Source: Bog-473 sp963737745
GTDB lineage: Bacteria > Actinomycetota > Acidimicrobiia > Acidimicrobiales > RAAP-2
DNA: 64,000 nt
Assembly (NCBI GenBank): GCA_963737745.1
Contig: CAVTTR010000013.1
Location: forward strand, 50,531-114,530
Direction: 5' to 3'
In this document: positions 17,084 to 26,887 of the stretch, in pieces
How positions within the stretch are numbered: position 1 is the stretch's first letter
How the letters are laid out: each line of letters begins with the position of its first letter
Notes under the pieces: model-generated
What the model was told of the DNA's origin: nothing
Databases searched by the model: none
What the model saw: the letters and a program-made list of their open reading frames with translations, nothing else
Translations under genes and position numbers: made by a program

Positions 17084-18235
17084 GTGCAGGAGCCGGAAGA
17101 GACCAAACGTGGTCTGATTCCTTGGCTACGGGGCCGGGTGACCCAATCGGCCCAACGTACGGCGGAGCAGATGGACGCCGACCCAGAGGCGGCACTTCGA
17201 TCGGCCCAAACAACGCTGAGTTGGTCGCTCCGTCACCGCCGTCGCGACTCTGCGTTGACCGTGAATGCCAAGCGTGAAGTTGCTGAGCTCTTGGAGCGGG
17301 CCGGTCGGTTCGACGAAGCGGTTCAGCTCAGGAGTGAGGTTGCAGCATCTCTCCGGGATCAATTCGGTATGGACGATCCCCGCACGCTCGAAGCAGAAGA
17401 GTTTCAAGGAGTCATCCTCGAGCGACTTGGTAGACACGCTGAGGCCTTGCCTCAATTCGAGCATGTTCTTTCTGTTCGCACCACTGCCCTGGGACGCGAC
17501 GACCTGTCGACATTGCTCACCTTGGATCGACTCGGGTGTATTCAGAGAAGTCTTGGCAACCTTGAGGAGTCCCGTCGGTTACTTCAAGAGGCGGTCGATC
17601 GATATCAAAGCCTGGAAGCCGGGGAGACCGAAGAGAGCATGAGAACGGTGTCCCATTTGGCCACCACCCTCTTTCAACTCGAGCGGGTCTCCGAGGCATG
17701 TGACCTGCGCAGACAAATCTACGAAGTACGGAACCGAATTTTGGGGCCTGAAGACCCAGCGACGCTGAGCTCACTCGAAAGCCTCGTCGCCATGCTTCGA
17801 TGGCTCGGTGAACCTGAGGAGTCCTTGGCGACCTACCAGAAGCTCCTGGACACGTCGCGTGGTGGAGACCAGGGCGAAACCAGCGGACAGGCGAAAGACG
17901 ATATGGGGCTACGCACGACCTCACGCGTCGCCCCCACAAGAGACGATCTCGTCGACCTGCTGAGTGGTCGCCCGGGGTGGCATCTCGAGACGAGTTTGAC
18001 GCCGGGTGTCCCACCGATCTGGTGCTTCCGCTCTGGTGCAAAGATCGAGTTCTCGGTGGCTGTGGACCGCAACGCGATCCAACTCTACGACCAGGAAACG
18101 AGCGCCGAAATGATCTTCGACGACACCGACGACCTCAGGGCGTGGTTGAGCGCCAACCGACCCGAGGCGCTGCGGGCCCCTGCAACATCGCCTACCTGGG
18201 GCGCCCGTATGCGAAAGTTCGGGGAGTGGGAGTAA
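17084..18235 (+). CDS. Tetratricopeptide repeat protein
   Basis: 383 residues. About four TPR-like helix pairs of the kinesin-light-chain type run through residues 50-260, e.g. AELLERAGRFDEAVQLRSE, GVILERLGRHAEALPQFEH and GCIQRSLGNLEESRRLLQEA, each with the G/A pattern and the LG-D-TL element. The C-terminal 100 residues form a separate domain with GWHLETSLTPGVPPIWCFRSG and alternating strands, which I do not recognise. No signal peptide or membrane segment is present, so the protein is probably cytoplasmic and a protein-interaction scaffold. An earlier in-frame ATG at 16994 exists, but the TACGCT box favours GTG 17084. Confidence 0.7.
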   Translation: MQEPEETKRGLIPWLRGRVTQSAQRTAEQMDADPEAALRSAQTTLSWSLRHRRRDSALTVNAKREVAELLERAGRFDEAVQLRSEVAASLRDQFGMDDPRTLEAEEFQGVILERLGRHAEALPQFEHVLSVRTTALGRDDLSTLLTLDRLGCIQRSLGNLEESRRLLQEAVDRYQSLEAGETEESMRTVSHLATTLFQLERVSEACDLRRQIYEVRNRILGPEDPATLSSLESLVAMLRWLGEPEESLATYQKLLDTSRGGDQGETSGQAKDDMGLRTTSRVAPTRDDLVDLLSGRPGWHLETSLTPGVPPIWCFRSGAKIEFSVAVDRNAIQLYDQETSAEMIFDDTDDLRAWLSANRPEALRAPATSPTWGARMRKFGEWE

Positions 18236-18438
18236 GGCTTCCTTGGTCAGCCCGGCCGCACCGGTGCCACCCCGGGCCCGGGTGAAGCGCCACGCCGAGC
18301 AGGTCCGGCTCCTAGGTATGACGCCACCTGTAGCAATTGCCGATCAGGTGGTCTGGCCTGGCTGTTCATCAGCTTGAAACACCCACGTAGCCCAGACGTG
18401 ATCTTTCGGCTCCATACTCGGCGCTTAATGCCGCGAAC

Positions 18439-18444
18439 TAGCAT
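18439..18444 (+). promoter_or_regulatory. -10 element (TAGCAT) of a leaderless promoter
   Basis: TAGCAT ends 7 nt before ATG 18452 of the membrane protein. Confidence 0.45.
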
Positions 18445-18451
18445 TCCAACC

Positions 18452-19096
18452 ATGCCCTCGAACCAGGATGTGCACGACTCCGAGGGCGATCCATCACCAA
18501 AGCCGAGCCTATGGATGCGCTTCCAGACGGCCATCGTCAAGCCGGACGATCTCGATTCGCCGAAGGGCAAGGCGACCGAGCCGGAACAGTCGATCGAAGA
18601 GCTCCAAGCCGCTATCGCCAGGGCGGATGACAAGGAACGCAACATCGGTCTCATCGCAGCGCCGGTTGGCGCCGTCATCGGGCTCCTCATCACCGCCAAC
18701 CTGATCAACCATGCGAGGTCACTCGGACAGAGCACGTCGGTGTATCAGACCCTTACCTTCGTCCTGTTGGGCATGTCTGTGCTCATGCTGGCCATGGCGT
18801 GGTTCCGCAAGCGCCTCTTCCTGGGCATCGTGCTTGCCATGTTCGGGTTGGGTATCTTCAATCTCCGCTTCTGGGGCTTTGGGATCCCGTTCCTCTTGGC
18901 CGGCGCCTGGCTGTTGGTGCGCGCCTACCGGTTGCAAAAGAAGCTGCGCTTGGCTGGGGGGGGATCAGGCAGCACGTACGGGCCTCCCACCAGTCGGCTT
19001 CCCTCCGCTGGCGGCGTGTTGCCGCGGCCCAACAAGCGCTACACGCCTCCCACCGAAAAGGTCAAGCGGCCGTTCAAGGCCAAGCCTCAACCCTGA
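18452..19096 (+). CDS. Membrane protein of unknown function, conserved-looking
   Basis: 214 residues. An acidic, proline-rich N-terminus (DSEGDPSPKPS) leads to a helical stretch (SIEELQAAIARADDKERN), then about four transmembrane segments: LIAAPVGAVIGLLI, LTFVLLGMSVLMLAMAW, LGIVLAMFGLGIF and IPFLLAGAWLLV. The C-terminal tail is cytosolic-looking, basic and Pro/Gly-rich, ending PFKAKPQP. I do not recognise the family. A run of eight G (18956-18963) in the coding sequence just after the last helix is a potential slippage site. Start set at 18452 by the TAGCAT box. Confidence 0.65.
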   Translation: MPSNQDVHDSEGDPSPKPSLWMRFQTAIVKPDDLDSPKGKATEPEQSIEELQAAIARADDKERNIGLIAAPVGAVIGLLITANLINHARSLGQSTSVYQTLTFVLLGMSVLMLAMAWFRKRLFLGIVLAMFGLGIFNLRFWGFGIPFLLAGAWLLVRAYRLQKKLRLAGGGSGSTYGPPTSRLPSAGGVLPRPNKRYTPPTEKVKRPFKAKPQP

Positions 19097-19153
19097 TCTG
19101 AGGGGCCTCCTCTGTAGTGGGGCGTGGTGCTGAATTAGGGCCGTGCTTCTGAA

Positions 19154-19747
19154 TCAGCGGGCGTCCGTCGCCGTGTCCCGTCGCCGTCGCCATACGAACA
19201 CGATGAGGGCCACGAGAAGAACCAGCACGACGAAGAGCACCAGAGGGAGCACGAAGACGCCCATCGACGTGTGCTGGGATCGCAGGACGGCGTCCGGGGA
19301 CACCAAAGCTGGATCACTCGGCACGACCGTGGCCGCCACCGTGGAACCGACACGGTGAAACCCGGTGCCAGGGAGGGATTCGGTGTAACGGGTGCCGTGA
19401 ATGGTGAAGCTACCGGTGCACGAGTACCCGGCCGCATTGCTGCCGCTGCCTCCCATGAGCCCGAGACAGTTGGTGACAGTGACCGTCGTTGGGACACCGT
19501 CGTGGCGCAGTTCGTCGATCTGGTTGTTGCTGTGGACTCCGGCCACGGTGAGCACAATCGCGAGAACGGCCAGCGTCGCCAGACAGAGCCCGATAGCCAC
19601 CTGACCCACCCGCCGGGCGTTGTAGTTGACCCCCGCTCCCCGCAGCGTCGTGAGGGGCTCACTGGACGACCTGGGCGGCCCGGAGGGAGCCGGTGCTTGC
19701 GGAGCGGTCATCGGCTGTTCGGTCCCCCTGGGTCTGTCGTGCGCCAT
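19154..19747 (-). CDS. DUF3592-like membrane protein
   Basis: 197 residues from ATG 19747; starts at 19798 and 19711 are alternatives. After a Pro/Ser-rich N-terminus there is a transmembrane helix (AIGLCLATLAVLAIVLTVAG), an extracytoplasmic domain of about 90 residues with two Cys (VTNCLG and YSCTGSF) that could be disulfide-bonded, and a second helix (VFVLPLVLFVVLVLLVALIVFVW) followed by RRRR. The domain pattern VPTTVTVTNC ... GTRYTESLPG ... VGSTVAATVVPSDP matches the usual layout of DUF3592 proteins. Function unknown. Confidence 0.65.
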   Translation of the reverse strand: MAHDRPRGTEQPMTAPQAPAPSGPPRSSSEPLTTLRGAGVNYNARRVGQVAIGLCLATLAVLAIVLTVAGVHSNNQIDELRHDGVPTTVTVTNCLGLMGGSGSNAAGYSCTGSFTIHGTRYTESLPGTGFHRVGSTVAATVVPSDPALVSPDAVLRSQHTSMGVFVLPLVLFVVLVLLVALIVFVWRRRRDTATDAR

Positions 19748-20094
19748 GCGGCGGAGCCTCGTGCGACCCGATGATGGTAGCGGTGATGCCCTACCCATTG
19801 CCTTTTCGCGCTGGGTGACGTTTCAACCGGGCAGAATTTCTGGAAAAATACTCGGGAGCGAGGAATCGCCGTACCGGGAGTCCGAAGCTGATTCCTGCCT
19901 ACGGATGACCGCTCTCCGTGTCGTTGTCATGGTTTAACGCACTGGAAACACGGGCGTGACCCTGACGAAACTCGTGCCCTTCATTCTTTCCGTGGCGGAA
20001 CAACCATCCGCATGCTGTGGCCTTGCCGCACCTGGTGCTCTGTGACGCTCTGGTCACAGGGCGGGGCACCGGGAAACACAGATAGGAGAGCTGA
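19748..20094. other. Regulatory intergenic region upstream of amt
   Basis: No coding frame. The right half contains the GlnR double box (19934-19971) and the ammonium transporter leader with an AGGAGAG ribosome binding site just before GTG 20095. I see nothing recognisable in 19748-19930. Confidence 0.4.
19934..19971 (+). promoter_or_regulatory. Tandem GlnR-type nitrogen-control box upstream of amt-glnB
   Basis: TTAAC-N6-GAAAC-N6-GTGAC-N6-GAAAC. This reproduces the actinobacterial GlnR operator (gTnAC-n6-GAAAC twice, with 6-nt spacing throughout) with exact spacing and one deviation, the first T. It lies about 125 nt before the amt start. GlnR activates ammonium uptake genes under nitrogen limitation in Streptomyces and mycobacteria, so the same control is likely here. 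glnR itself is not in the window. Confidence 0.85.
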
Positions 20095-21681
20095 GTGATC
20101 CACCTCGTAGGTGCCGCAACGGCCTATGTGCCGTATCCAAGCTGGTTAAATCCAGCAGACAACACGTGGCAGATAACCGCTGCCACGTTTGTCGGCCTGA
20201 TGAGCCTTCCCGGCCTGGCGGTGCTCTATGCGTCGATCGTGCCCAAGAAATGGGCCGTCAACGTGTTGGCAATGATGTTCGCCGGCTTCTCCCTTGTGCT
20301 CGTCGCATGGGTCTTGTGGGAGTACAAGTTGGGCTTCGGCTCGACCTCCCTCGGAGGAGGTGTCCACAACGGTTTGTGGACCCAACAGCCCACGACGGCG
20401 GTGAACCCGACGGGAACGTTCAAGCACTTCTTCGAGAACCTCTGGGGGAAGCCGGGTCAGATCCTCAACAGCGTTGGTGAACAGGGCCAGGCACTCTCGG
20501 CGGCGAATACCGACGTGCCCTTCCACTTCCCGACGTCGACTCTGGCGTACTTCCAGTTCGTGTTCGCAGCGATCACACCGCTGCTGTTCATGGGAAGCGT
20601 GCTCGGCCGGATCAAGTTCAGCGCCTGGTGCCTCCTGGTCCCGCTGTGGTCGACCTTCGTCTACACGATCGACGCCTTCTTGCTCTGGGGCGGCGGCTAC
20701 TTCGCCCAGGAGGGTTCGCTCGACTTCTCCGGTGGATACGTCATCCACATGTCGGCTGGTGTGTCCGGCTTCGTCGCAGCATGGTGTCTGGGGCCCCGGC
20801 TCCTACGAGATAGACAGCATGCCTTGCCCAACAACTTGGTCATGGCGGCCGTCGGTGCCGGCATCCTGTGGCTGGGTTGGAACGGCTTCAACGGTGGTGA
20901 CCCGTACTATGCCGGTTCGAGCGCCGCGGGTGCGGTGGTCAACACGAACCTCGCCACCGCGGTCGGCGTGCTGGTCTGGATCGCCATGGACGCCTGGCTC
21001 TCCAAGGAGCGCAAGCCCACCTTCTTGGGCGGCGTGAACGGCATGATCTGCGGTTTGGTCGGCATCACGCCGTGCGCCGGCTGGGTCAACGGCTGGGGCG
21101 CAATCATCGTGGGAGCGACGTGCACCGTGATCGTGTGGTTCGCTTGGAACTACCTCTCCAAGGTGCCTCCGTTCTCCAAGGTGGACGATGCGCTCGGTGT
21201 CATCTACACCCACGGCATCGCTGGATTCTTCGGCGGACTGCTGCTGGGTGTCTTCGGCGACCCGAACATGATCGAGTACGGGTGCGGTCACCTCAACGCC
21301 GCCGGGCAGGTGGTGAACACCACGGCGACGACCTACGTGACGGCAAAGGGCAGTTGTGTGCCCTTCAGCGTGAGCGGTCTGGCCTACACGGGCTCGGCGC
21401 ACCAGCTATGGGAACAGTTCCGAGCGGCCATCTGGGTGATCCTCTGGTCGGCCTTCGTTACCTTCATCCTTTGCAAGCTCATCGGTTTGGTCCTCGGCGG
21501 ACTCCGCTACAAGGACGACATCCTCGAAGTTGGTGACCTGGCCATCCACGGCGAGGAAGCCTTCCCGGAGGAGACCTTCGCCACCCGCTCCGACGGAGCC
21601 TTTGCTCTGGCCGGCATCGGGAGCTCAGATCCGCCTCCGATAACCTCGGAGATGTCGCCACCGCCCGATACAGGGCTTTAG
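20095..21681 (+). CDS. amt: Ammonium transporter (Amt family)
   Basis: 528 residues with eleven or twelve predicted transmembrane helices. Amt landmarks are visible: WQITAATFVGLMSLPGLAVLY in the first helix, FSGGYVIHMSAGVSGFVAAW containing the first pore His, WLGWNGFNGG, and GIAGFFGGLLLGVFG containing the second His (YTHGIAGF). The C-terminal tail carries the DLAIHGEEAF segment that interacts with PII proteins. It moves ammonium/ammonia through the cytoplasmic membrane. GTG start behind AGGAGAG. glnB follows 27 bp downstream, the usual amt-glnK arrangement. Two loops (about residues 95-135 and 395-425) are longer than in E. coli AmtB. Confidence 0.95.
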   Translation: MIHLVGAATAYVPYPSWLNPADNTWQITAATFVGLMSLPGLAVLYASIVPKKWAVNVLAMMFAGFSLVLVAWVLWEYKLGFGSTSLGGGVHNGLWTQQPTTAVNPTGTFKHFFENLWGKPGQILNSVGEQGQALSAANTDVPFHFPTSTLAYFQFVFAAITPLLFMGSVLGRIKFSAWCLLVPLWSTFVYTIDAFLLWGGGYFAQEGSLDFSGGYVIHMSAGVSGFVAAWCLGPRLLRDRQHALPNNLVMAAVGAGILWLGWNGFNGGDPYYAGSSAAGAVVNTNLATAVGVLVWIAMDAWLSKERKPTFLGGVNGMICGLVGITPCAGWVNGWGAIIVGATCTVIVWFAWNYLSKVPPFSKVDDALGVIYTHGIAGFFGGLLLGVFGDPNMIEYGCGHLNAAGQVVNTTATTYVTAKGSCVPFSVSGLAYTGSAHQLWEQFRAAIWVILWSAFVTFILCKLIGLVLGGLRYKDDILEVGDLAIHGEEAFPEETFATRSDGAFALAGIGSSDPPPITSEMSPPPDTGL

Positions 21682-21708
21682 AGCTACCAGGACGAAAGGA
21701 GCTCAATA

Positions 21709-22047
21709 ATGAAGCTGATTGTGGCAGTCCTCAAGCCGTTCAAGCTCGATGATGTCAAAGAGACCCTCAAGAACCTCGGCGTGCAGGGGATGACCCTGAC
21801 CGAGGCCCAGGGCTTCGGACGTCAAAGAGGTCACACCGAGGTGTACCGAGGGGCGGAGTACGAAGTTGACTTCGTTCCGAAGATCCGGATCGAGGTCCTC
21901 GTCGACGACGCCCAAACCGAAGACGTGGTGGATGCCATCGTGTCTTCAGCCGCCACCGGCAAGATCGGTGACGGCAAGGTCTGGGTGATCCCGGTGGAGA
22001 CCGTGGTGCGGGTACGCACTGGAGAACGCGGGTCCGACGCCCTCTAA
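21709..22047 (+). CDS. glnB: Nitrogen regulatory protein PII
   Basis: 112 residues, the standard PII length. Signature segments: MKLIVAVLKPFKLDDVKETL, the T-loop FGRQRGHTEVYRGAEY with the modifiable Tyr of VYRGAEY, IRIEVLVDDAQTEDVVDAI, and the C-terminal GKIGDGKVWVIPVETVVRVRTGERG. In actinobacteria the T-loop Tyr is adenylylated. Being directly behind amt under the same GlnR box, this protein most likely gates the transporter and reports 2-oxoglutarate and ATP/ADP status, i.e. the GlnK role. AAAGGAG precedes the ATG. Confidence 0.95.
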   Translation: MKLIVAVLKPFKLDDVKETLKNLGVQGMTLTEAQGFGRQRGHTEVYRGAEYEVDFVPKIRIEVLVDDAQTEDVVDAIVSSAATGKIGDGKVWVIPVETVVRVRTGERGSDAL

Positions 22048-22076
22048 GGGCTCGGCCTAGCGCAAATGGTCGGGTT

Positions 22077-22106
22077 GGGTCGGGGTGCGGCGAGGCGCCC
22101 CGACCC
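22077..22106 (+). terminator. GC-rich hairpin after amt-glnB
   Basis: GGGTCGGGG (22077-22085) pairs perfectly with CCCCGACCC (22098-22106). Three inner pairs (one G-U) extend the stem to 12 bp around a 6-nt loop. It starts 30 nt after the glnB stop. No U-run follows, which is common in actinobacterial terminators. Confidence 0.6.
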
Positions 22107-22109
22107 CCG

Positions 22110-22288
22110 GCCGCAGCAGTCGGCTCTCAGAGCTTCTTTTGAACTGAGTCTCCGACGGGTGGCTGCAAAGCCCAACCGTTGTCCCTTTGGAGGGGTCTTG
22201 GGGTCCGTGGCCCTCGCAGGCGGCCCGGACCCTGAGACAGGGATGCATACCGGGGGCTGGCCCTGGGTGTGTTTGACCGAAGAGGCGG
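22110..22288. other. Gene-free stretch with several RNA-like hairpins
   Basis: No coding frame. Three stems are visible: GGCT-GCAA-AGCC with a GNRA tetraloop (22161-22172), an 11-bp stem with one T bulge (22201-22212 with 22222-22232), and CCCTG-AGA-CAGGG (22231-22243), which competes with the second stem at its edge. The middle stem could end gpmA transcription from the minus strand. I could not match the stretch to SRP RNA, RNase P RNA, tmRNA or a known riboswitch. Confidence 0.4.
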
Positions 22289-23044
22289 TTAGCCGGCCTG
22301 GCGTCCGACGGCCGCCGCGGCAGCCTCAGCCGCCGCCGGGTCCCCCAGGAACTCCGAGGACTGCACGGTGAGGTCCTCATTGAGGAGGAGCCGGAAGGGT
22401 ATTCCCGTGGGCACCTCGAGTTCGGTGATGTCCTCGTCGGTGATTCCCTCGAGGTGTTTGCGCAGGGCACGAATGCTGTTTCCGTGTGCGACCACCAAGA
22501 CGGCGCCCCCTCGCTCCGCCGTCTGGCGCAGGTCGGGGACAATGGCTGACTCCCAGTAGGGCAAAACCCGTCGGACCACGTCGGCCAGGCACTCCGTGGT
22601 CGGGATGTGCGCCGGGTCGATGTCACGATAGCGAGGATCATCTGCCGTCGATGTGGGGTTGTCCGCACTCAGGGGCGGCGGGGGGGTGTCGTAGCTCCGG
22701 CGCCAGAGCAAGAGCTGCTCCTTACCGAACTTCTCCGCCGTCTCGACCTTATTCTTCCCCTGCAAATCCCCGTAGTGGCGTTCATTGAGCCGCCAGTCCC
22801 GACGAACGGGTAACCAGCTGCGCCTGGCCGCGCCGAGGGCCAATTCAGCGGTGTGAATGGCTCGGGTGAGCACGGACGTGTGCAAAATGCGAAGGTCCAG
22901 ACCGCTCTCTTCGGCCAGGAGTATGCCCCCGGCGCGAGCTTCAGCTTCACCGAGCTCGGTCAGGTCAACATCGACCCATCCGGTGAACAGGTTCTCGGCG
23001 TTCCAAGTGGACTGCCCGTGGCGAAGGAGAACGAGGTCGAGCAC
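22289..23044 (-). CDS. gpmA: 2,3-bisphosphoglycerate-dependent phosphoglycerate mutase
   Basis: 251 residues interconverting 3- and 2-phosphoglycerate. The phosphohistidine motif LVLLRHGQSTWN opens the protein. It is followed by FTGWVDVDLTE, TSVLTRAIHTA, WRLNERHYGDLQGKNK, and the second catalytic His in VVAHGNSIRALRKHL. All are diagnostic for the dPGM type and the length is standard. GTG 23044 is chosen because a TACCAT -10 box ends 6 nt upstream and homologues begin close to the LRHG motif. The start lies 80 nt inside the 3' end of the upstream hydroxylase frame. Confidence 0.93.
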   Translation of the reverse strand: MLDLVLLRHGQSTWNAENLFTGWVDVDLTELGEAEARAGGILLAEESGLDLRILHTSVLTRAIHTAELALGAARRSWLPVRRDWRLNERHYGDLQGKNKVETAEKFGKEQLLLWRRSYDTPPPPLSADNPTSTADDPRYRDIDPAHIPTTECLADVVRRVLPYWESAIVPDLRQTAERGGAVLVVAHGNSIRALRKHLEGITDEDITELEVPTGIPFRLLLNEDLTVQSSEFLGDPAAAEAAAAAVGRQAG

Positions 23045-24176
23045 TCTTCGATGGTATGCCACCAGTGTCAGGGTGCGTAGCGCCCTGCTGGCTGTTCCTG
23101 GAAGCTGATTTGTTCGGCGAAGACCCGCGGCTCGGGTCTGTGTCGAGCGGTCGGAATGGTGCCACGAGCTGCTGCGCGAAGACGGAGAAATGATGTGGAC
23201 GTTCGCCGGCTTGCTCGACGATGACAGGGCGGCCCGGTAACCCGGTGTCCATCCTGATGGTTGCGGCGGTGGGAAATATGGCTCGATGAAAGAGTTGATC
23301 CCAGATCGATAACGAGAACCCGAGATTGACGTCCTGCGGACCATGGAGTTGATGGTGGATCCGGTGGAAATTCGGACTGACAAAGATGCGTCCGAGAGGC
23401 CCAAAGCTCATGTTGGTATTGGAGTGGGCGAAGGCCACGAACCCTCCGTAGATGACGAGCAGGGTGAGGGGCAGGGTGCCATTGGCCAGGAGCACGATGC
23501 CGGGGATCAGCGCCACGAGATACGAAACGTGGATGAACGGATGCGTACGAAAGACCGTCAGCACGTTCATGTCCTCTTGCGAGTGGTGTAGCTCATGGAA
23601 GCGCCAGAGCACTCGAACCCGGTGGTTGGCCAGATGGGCGAACCAGTTGAGTCCATCCATGGCGACGAAGATGAGGGCAATCGCTCCCCAGCGCGGCACG
23701 GCGCCCATCCTGGGCAGGACGAGCCAGGGAAAAGCTCGCTGAGCGAGGACCGAGAAAGAGATGGTGAGCGCAGTCACGAGCGGGACCACGACCGAGGCGT
23801 TGAGCACCGTGAACATGACGTCTTGGCGGTAGCCGCGGGCGAACATCGGTCTTCTCTGGGCCGGGCGCAGCCGTTCAACAACGAGAAGGACCGCAATGAT
23901 GGCCAGGGACAACGGACCGACCAGAACAACTCGAAGACTGGTCATGGAGGCTGCGAAGTCGTTGCCACCCCAACGGATGGCCCAACCGAGAATGACCAGG
24001 GCTGCGGCGATCGCCACGATCGAGAACGCAGGCCAGTACACGCGAGAGGGCGGGGTGCGTGTGGGCTCGCTGCCCTCATTCTCTGTTCTGGCAAGTGCTC
24101 CGGTGACCAAAACTATGGCGGGATCTATGGCGGGCGCTATGGCGGGCGCATCCGGCGCATCGAGGGTGATCACCAT
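22965..24176 (-). CDS. Sterol desaturase / fatty acid hydroxylase family membrane enzyme
   Basis: 403 residues. Several transmembrane helices (VYWPAFSIVAIAAALVILGW; VVLVGPLSLAIIAVLLVV; a long VPLVTALTISF helix) surround the di-iron histidine motifs: HLANH, HELHH, a THPF-IH pair and HRIHH. These are the eight-His set of the family, which hydroxylates or desaturates sterols, fatty acids or related lipids at the membrane. The last roughly 50 residues are Ser/Pro/Arg-rich, run 80 nt into gpmA and do not look like part of the fold. The true C-terminus may be shorter, or an indel near 23,050-23,130 may have removed the natural stop. Confidence 0.8.
   Translation of the reverse strand: MVITLDAPDAPAIAPAIDPAIVLVTGALARTENEGSEPTRTPPSRVYWPAFSIVAIAAALVILGWAIRWGGNDFAASMTSLRVVLVGPLSLAIIAVLLVVERLRPAQRRPMFARGYRQDVMFTVLNASVVVPLVTALTISFSVLAQRAFPWLVLPRMGAVPRWGAIALIFVAMDGLNWFAHLANHRVRVLWRFHELHHSQEDMNVLTVFRTHPFIHVSYLVALIPGIVLLANGTLPLTLLVIYGGFVAFAHSNTNMSFGPLGRIFVSPNFHRIHHQLHGPQDVNLGFSLSIWDQLFHRAIFPTAATIRMDTGLPGRPVIVEQAGERPHHFSVFAQQLVAPFRPLDTDPSRGSSPNKSASRNSQQGATHPDTGGIPSKSARPRSPSPRAVHLERREPVHRMGRC
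23051..23056 (-). promoter_or_regulatory. -10 element (TACCAT) of the gpmA leaderless promoter
   Basis: On the minus strand TACCAT is followed by 6 nt and GTG 23044. It lies inside the 3' end of the upstream gene. Confidence 0.45.
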
Positions 24177-24205
24177 GTCGATTTCCTAGTCCAGAAACCG
24201 CGGCG

Positions 24206-24751
24206 TTAGAACGCGGTTCCGCCGCCACCGGCGGTGGATGATGTGGAGCTTGATCCCCCACCCGACCCCGAGGTCGCCTTGGCGGTCACGACGGCGGTCC
24301 ACGTACCCCACGTGTCGGTCACATTTCCGTGAACCTGACCCGGGCCGGTGTCGCCGACAAACCAATACAGGGGCTTGCCACCGTACGTCACCTGGCGAAC
24401 ACCACCGGAGCGGGCGACCGTGCCCAACTTGGAGCTGCTCACACCCGTGCCGGCCGTCGCCTTGGTCGCACCCTTGGGCAGGACGAACTCGGGCCACACC
24501 TTGAGGCATGCTGCGGTGCAGGGCGTGCTGCTGGGCTGCAAGGTGTAGAGCGTCTTCCCGCTGGCCAGAACCTTGCCGAATTTTGCCACTTTGACGGTCT
24601 TTACGACCACGCTTTTCGCCACGCGACTGGTCGACGCACCGGCTGAAGGGGCGGCGATGGTCCAGAGGGCCAGACCCCCCGCTGAGAGCCCTAGGGCGGC
24701 CATGGTGCCGACTCGTCGCTGCTTCGACATCTCTCGGGGTTGCCTGTCCAT
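24206..24751 (-). CDS. Secreted repeat protein (PF03640/COG4315 type)
   Basis: 181 residues. A signal-peptide-like N-terminus (KQRR, then a hydrophobic MAALGLSAGGLALWTIAAP, cleavage near AGAST) is followed by two copies of the secreted-repeat motif: LYTLQPSSTPCTAACLKVWPEF and LYWFVGDTGPGQVHGNVT. The first has the usual C-x3-C-x3-W core. The C-terminus is a low-complexity Gly/Ser/Thr tail. Members are exported proteins of unknown function, sometimes heme- or redox-associated. AGGAGA stands 9 nt before ATG 24751. Confidence 0.8.
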   Translation of the reverse strand: MDRQPREMSKQRRVGTMAALGLSAGGLALWTIAAPSAGASTSRVAKSVVVKTVKVAKFGKVLASGKTLYTLQPSSTPCTAACLKVWPEFVLPKGATKATAGTGVSSSKLGTVARSGGVRQVTYGGKPLYWFVGDTGPGQVHGNVTDTWGTWTAVVTAKATSGSGGGSSSTSSTAGGGGTAF

Positions 24752-24974
24752 ATTGATCGTCTCCTAAAGCGGGGGTGATACCTCTCAAGGGATACGCACA
24801 AGGCCGGCGAAGGGATTGATCCCTCCAAGTCCACCCAGGAATAGCGCGCCTTTAACCTAACAATGCCGTTCGGTTGATTGTTTTGCGAGCCAAGTATCGG
24901 AGACTCCCGAGTCAGCTGATTCCCAGGCGAAAGTCGCAGCTGATACCCGGGATCTAGGTCCGCCAACAGAAAAG

Positions 24975-25005
24975 TTGACACAGAGGCACTCAGCTTTGCT
25001 ACACT
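24975..25005 (+). promoter_or_regulatory. dnaK operon promoter
   Basis: TTGACA (24975-24980), a 19-nt spacer and TACACT (25000-25005) form a sigma-70-type promoter about 50 nt before the dnaK start. I looked for HAIR-type HspR sites (CTTGAGT-N7-ACTCAAG) in 24752-25051 and found none; only a short CTTG-CGA-CAAG dyad overlaps the -10 region. Nothing else is recognisable in this intergenic stretch. Confidence 0.65.
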
Positions 25006-25051
25006 TGCGACAAGCGAAAACGCAGAAACGACACGATTGGAAGGACTGCAG

Positions 25052-26883
<1,832 letters not shown>

Positions 26884-26887
<4 letters not shown>

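Noticed and set aside
22048..22288. Possible SRP RNA, RNase P RNA or tmRNA
   Set aside because: None of the conserved cores (SRP GGTCAGGTCCGGAAGGAAGC, RNase P GAGGAAAGTCC, tmRNA ends) is present.
24752..25051. HAIR operators for HspR upstream of dnaK
   Set aside because: No CTTGAGT-N7-ACTCAAG or close variant; only a short CTTG/CAAG dyad near the -10, too weak to call.
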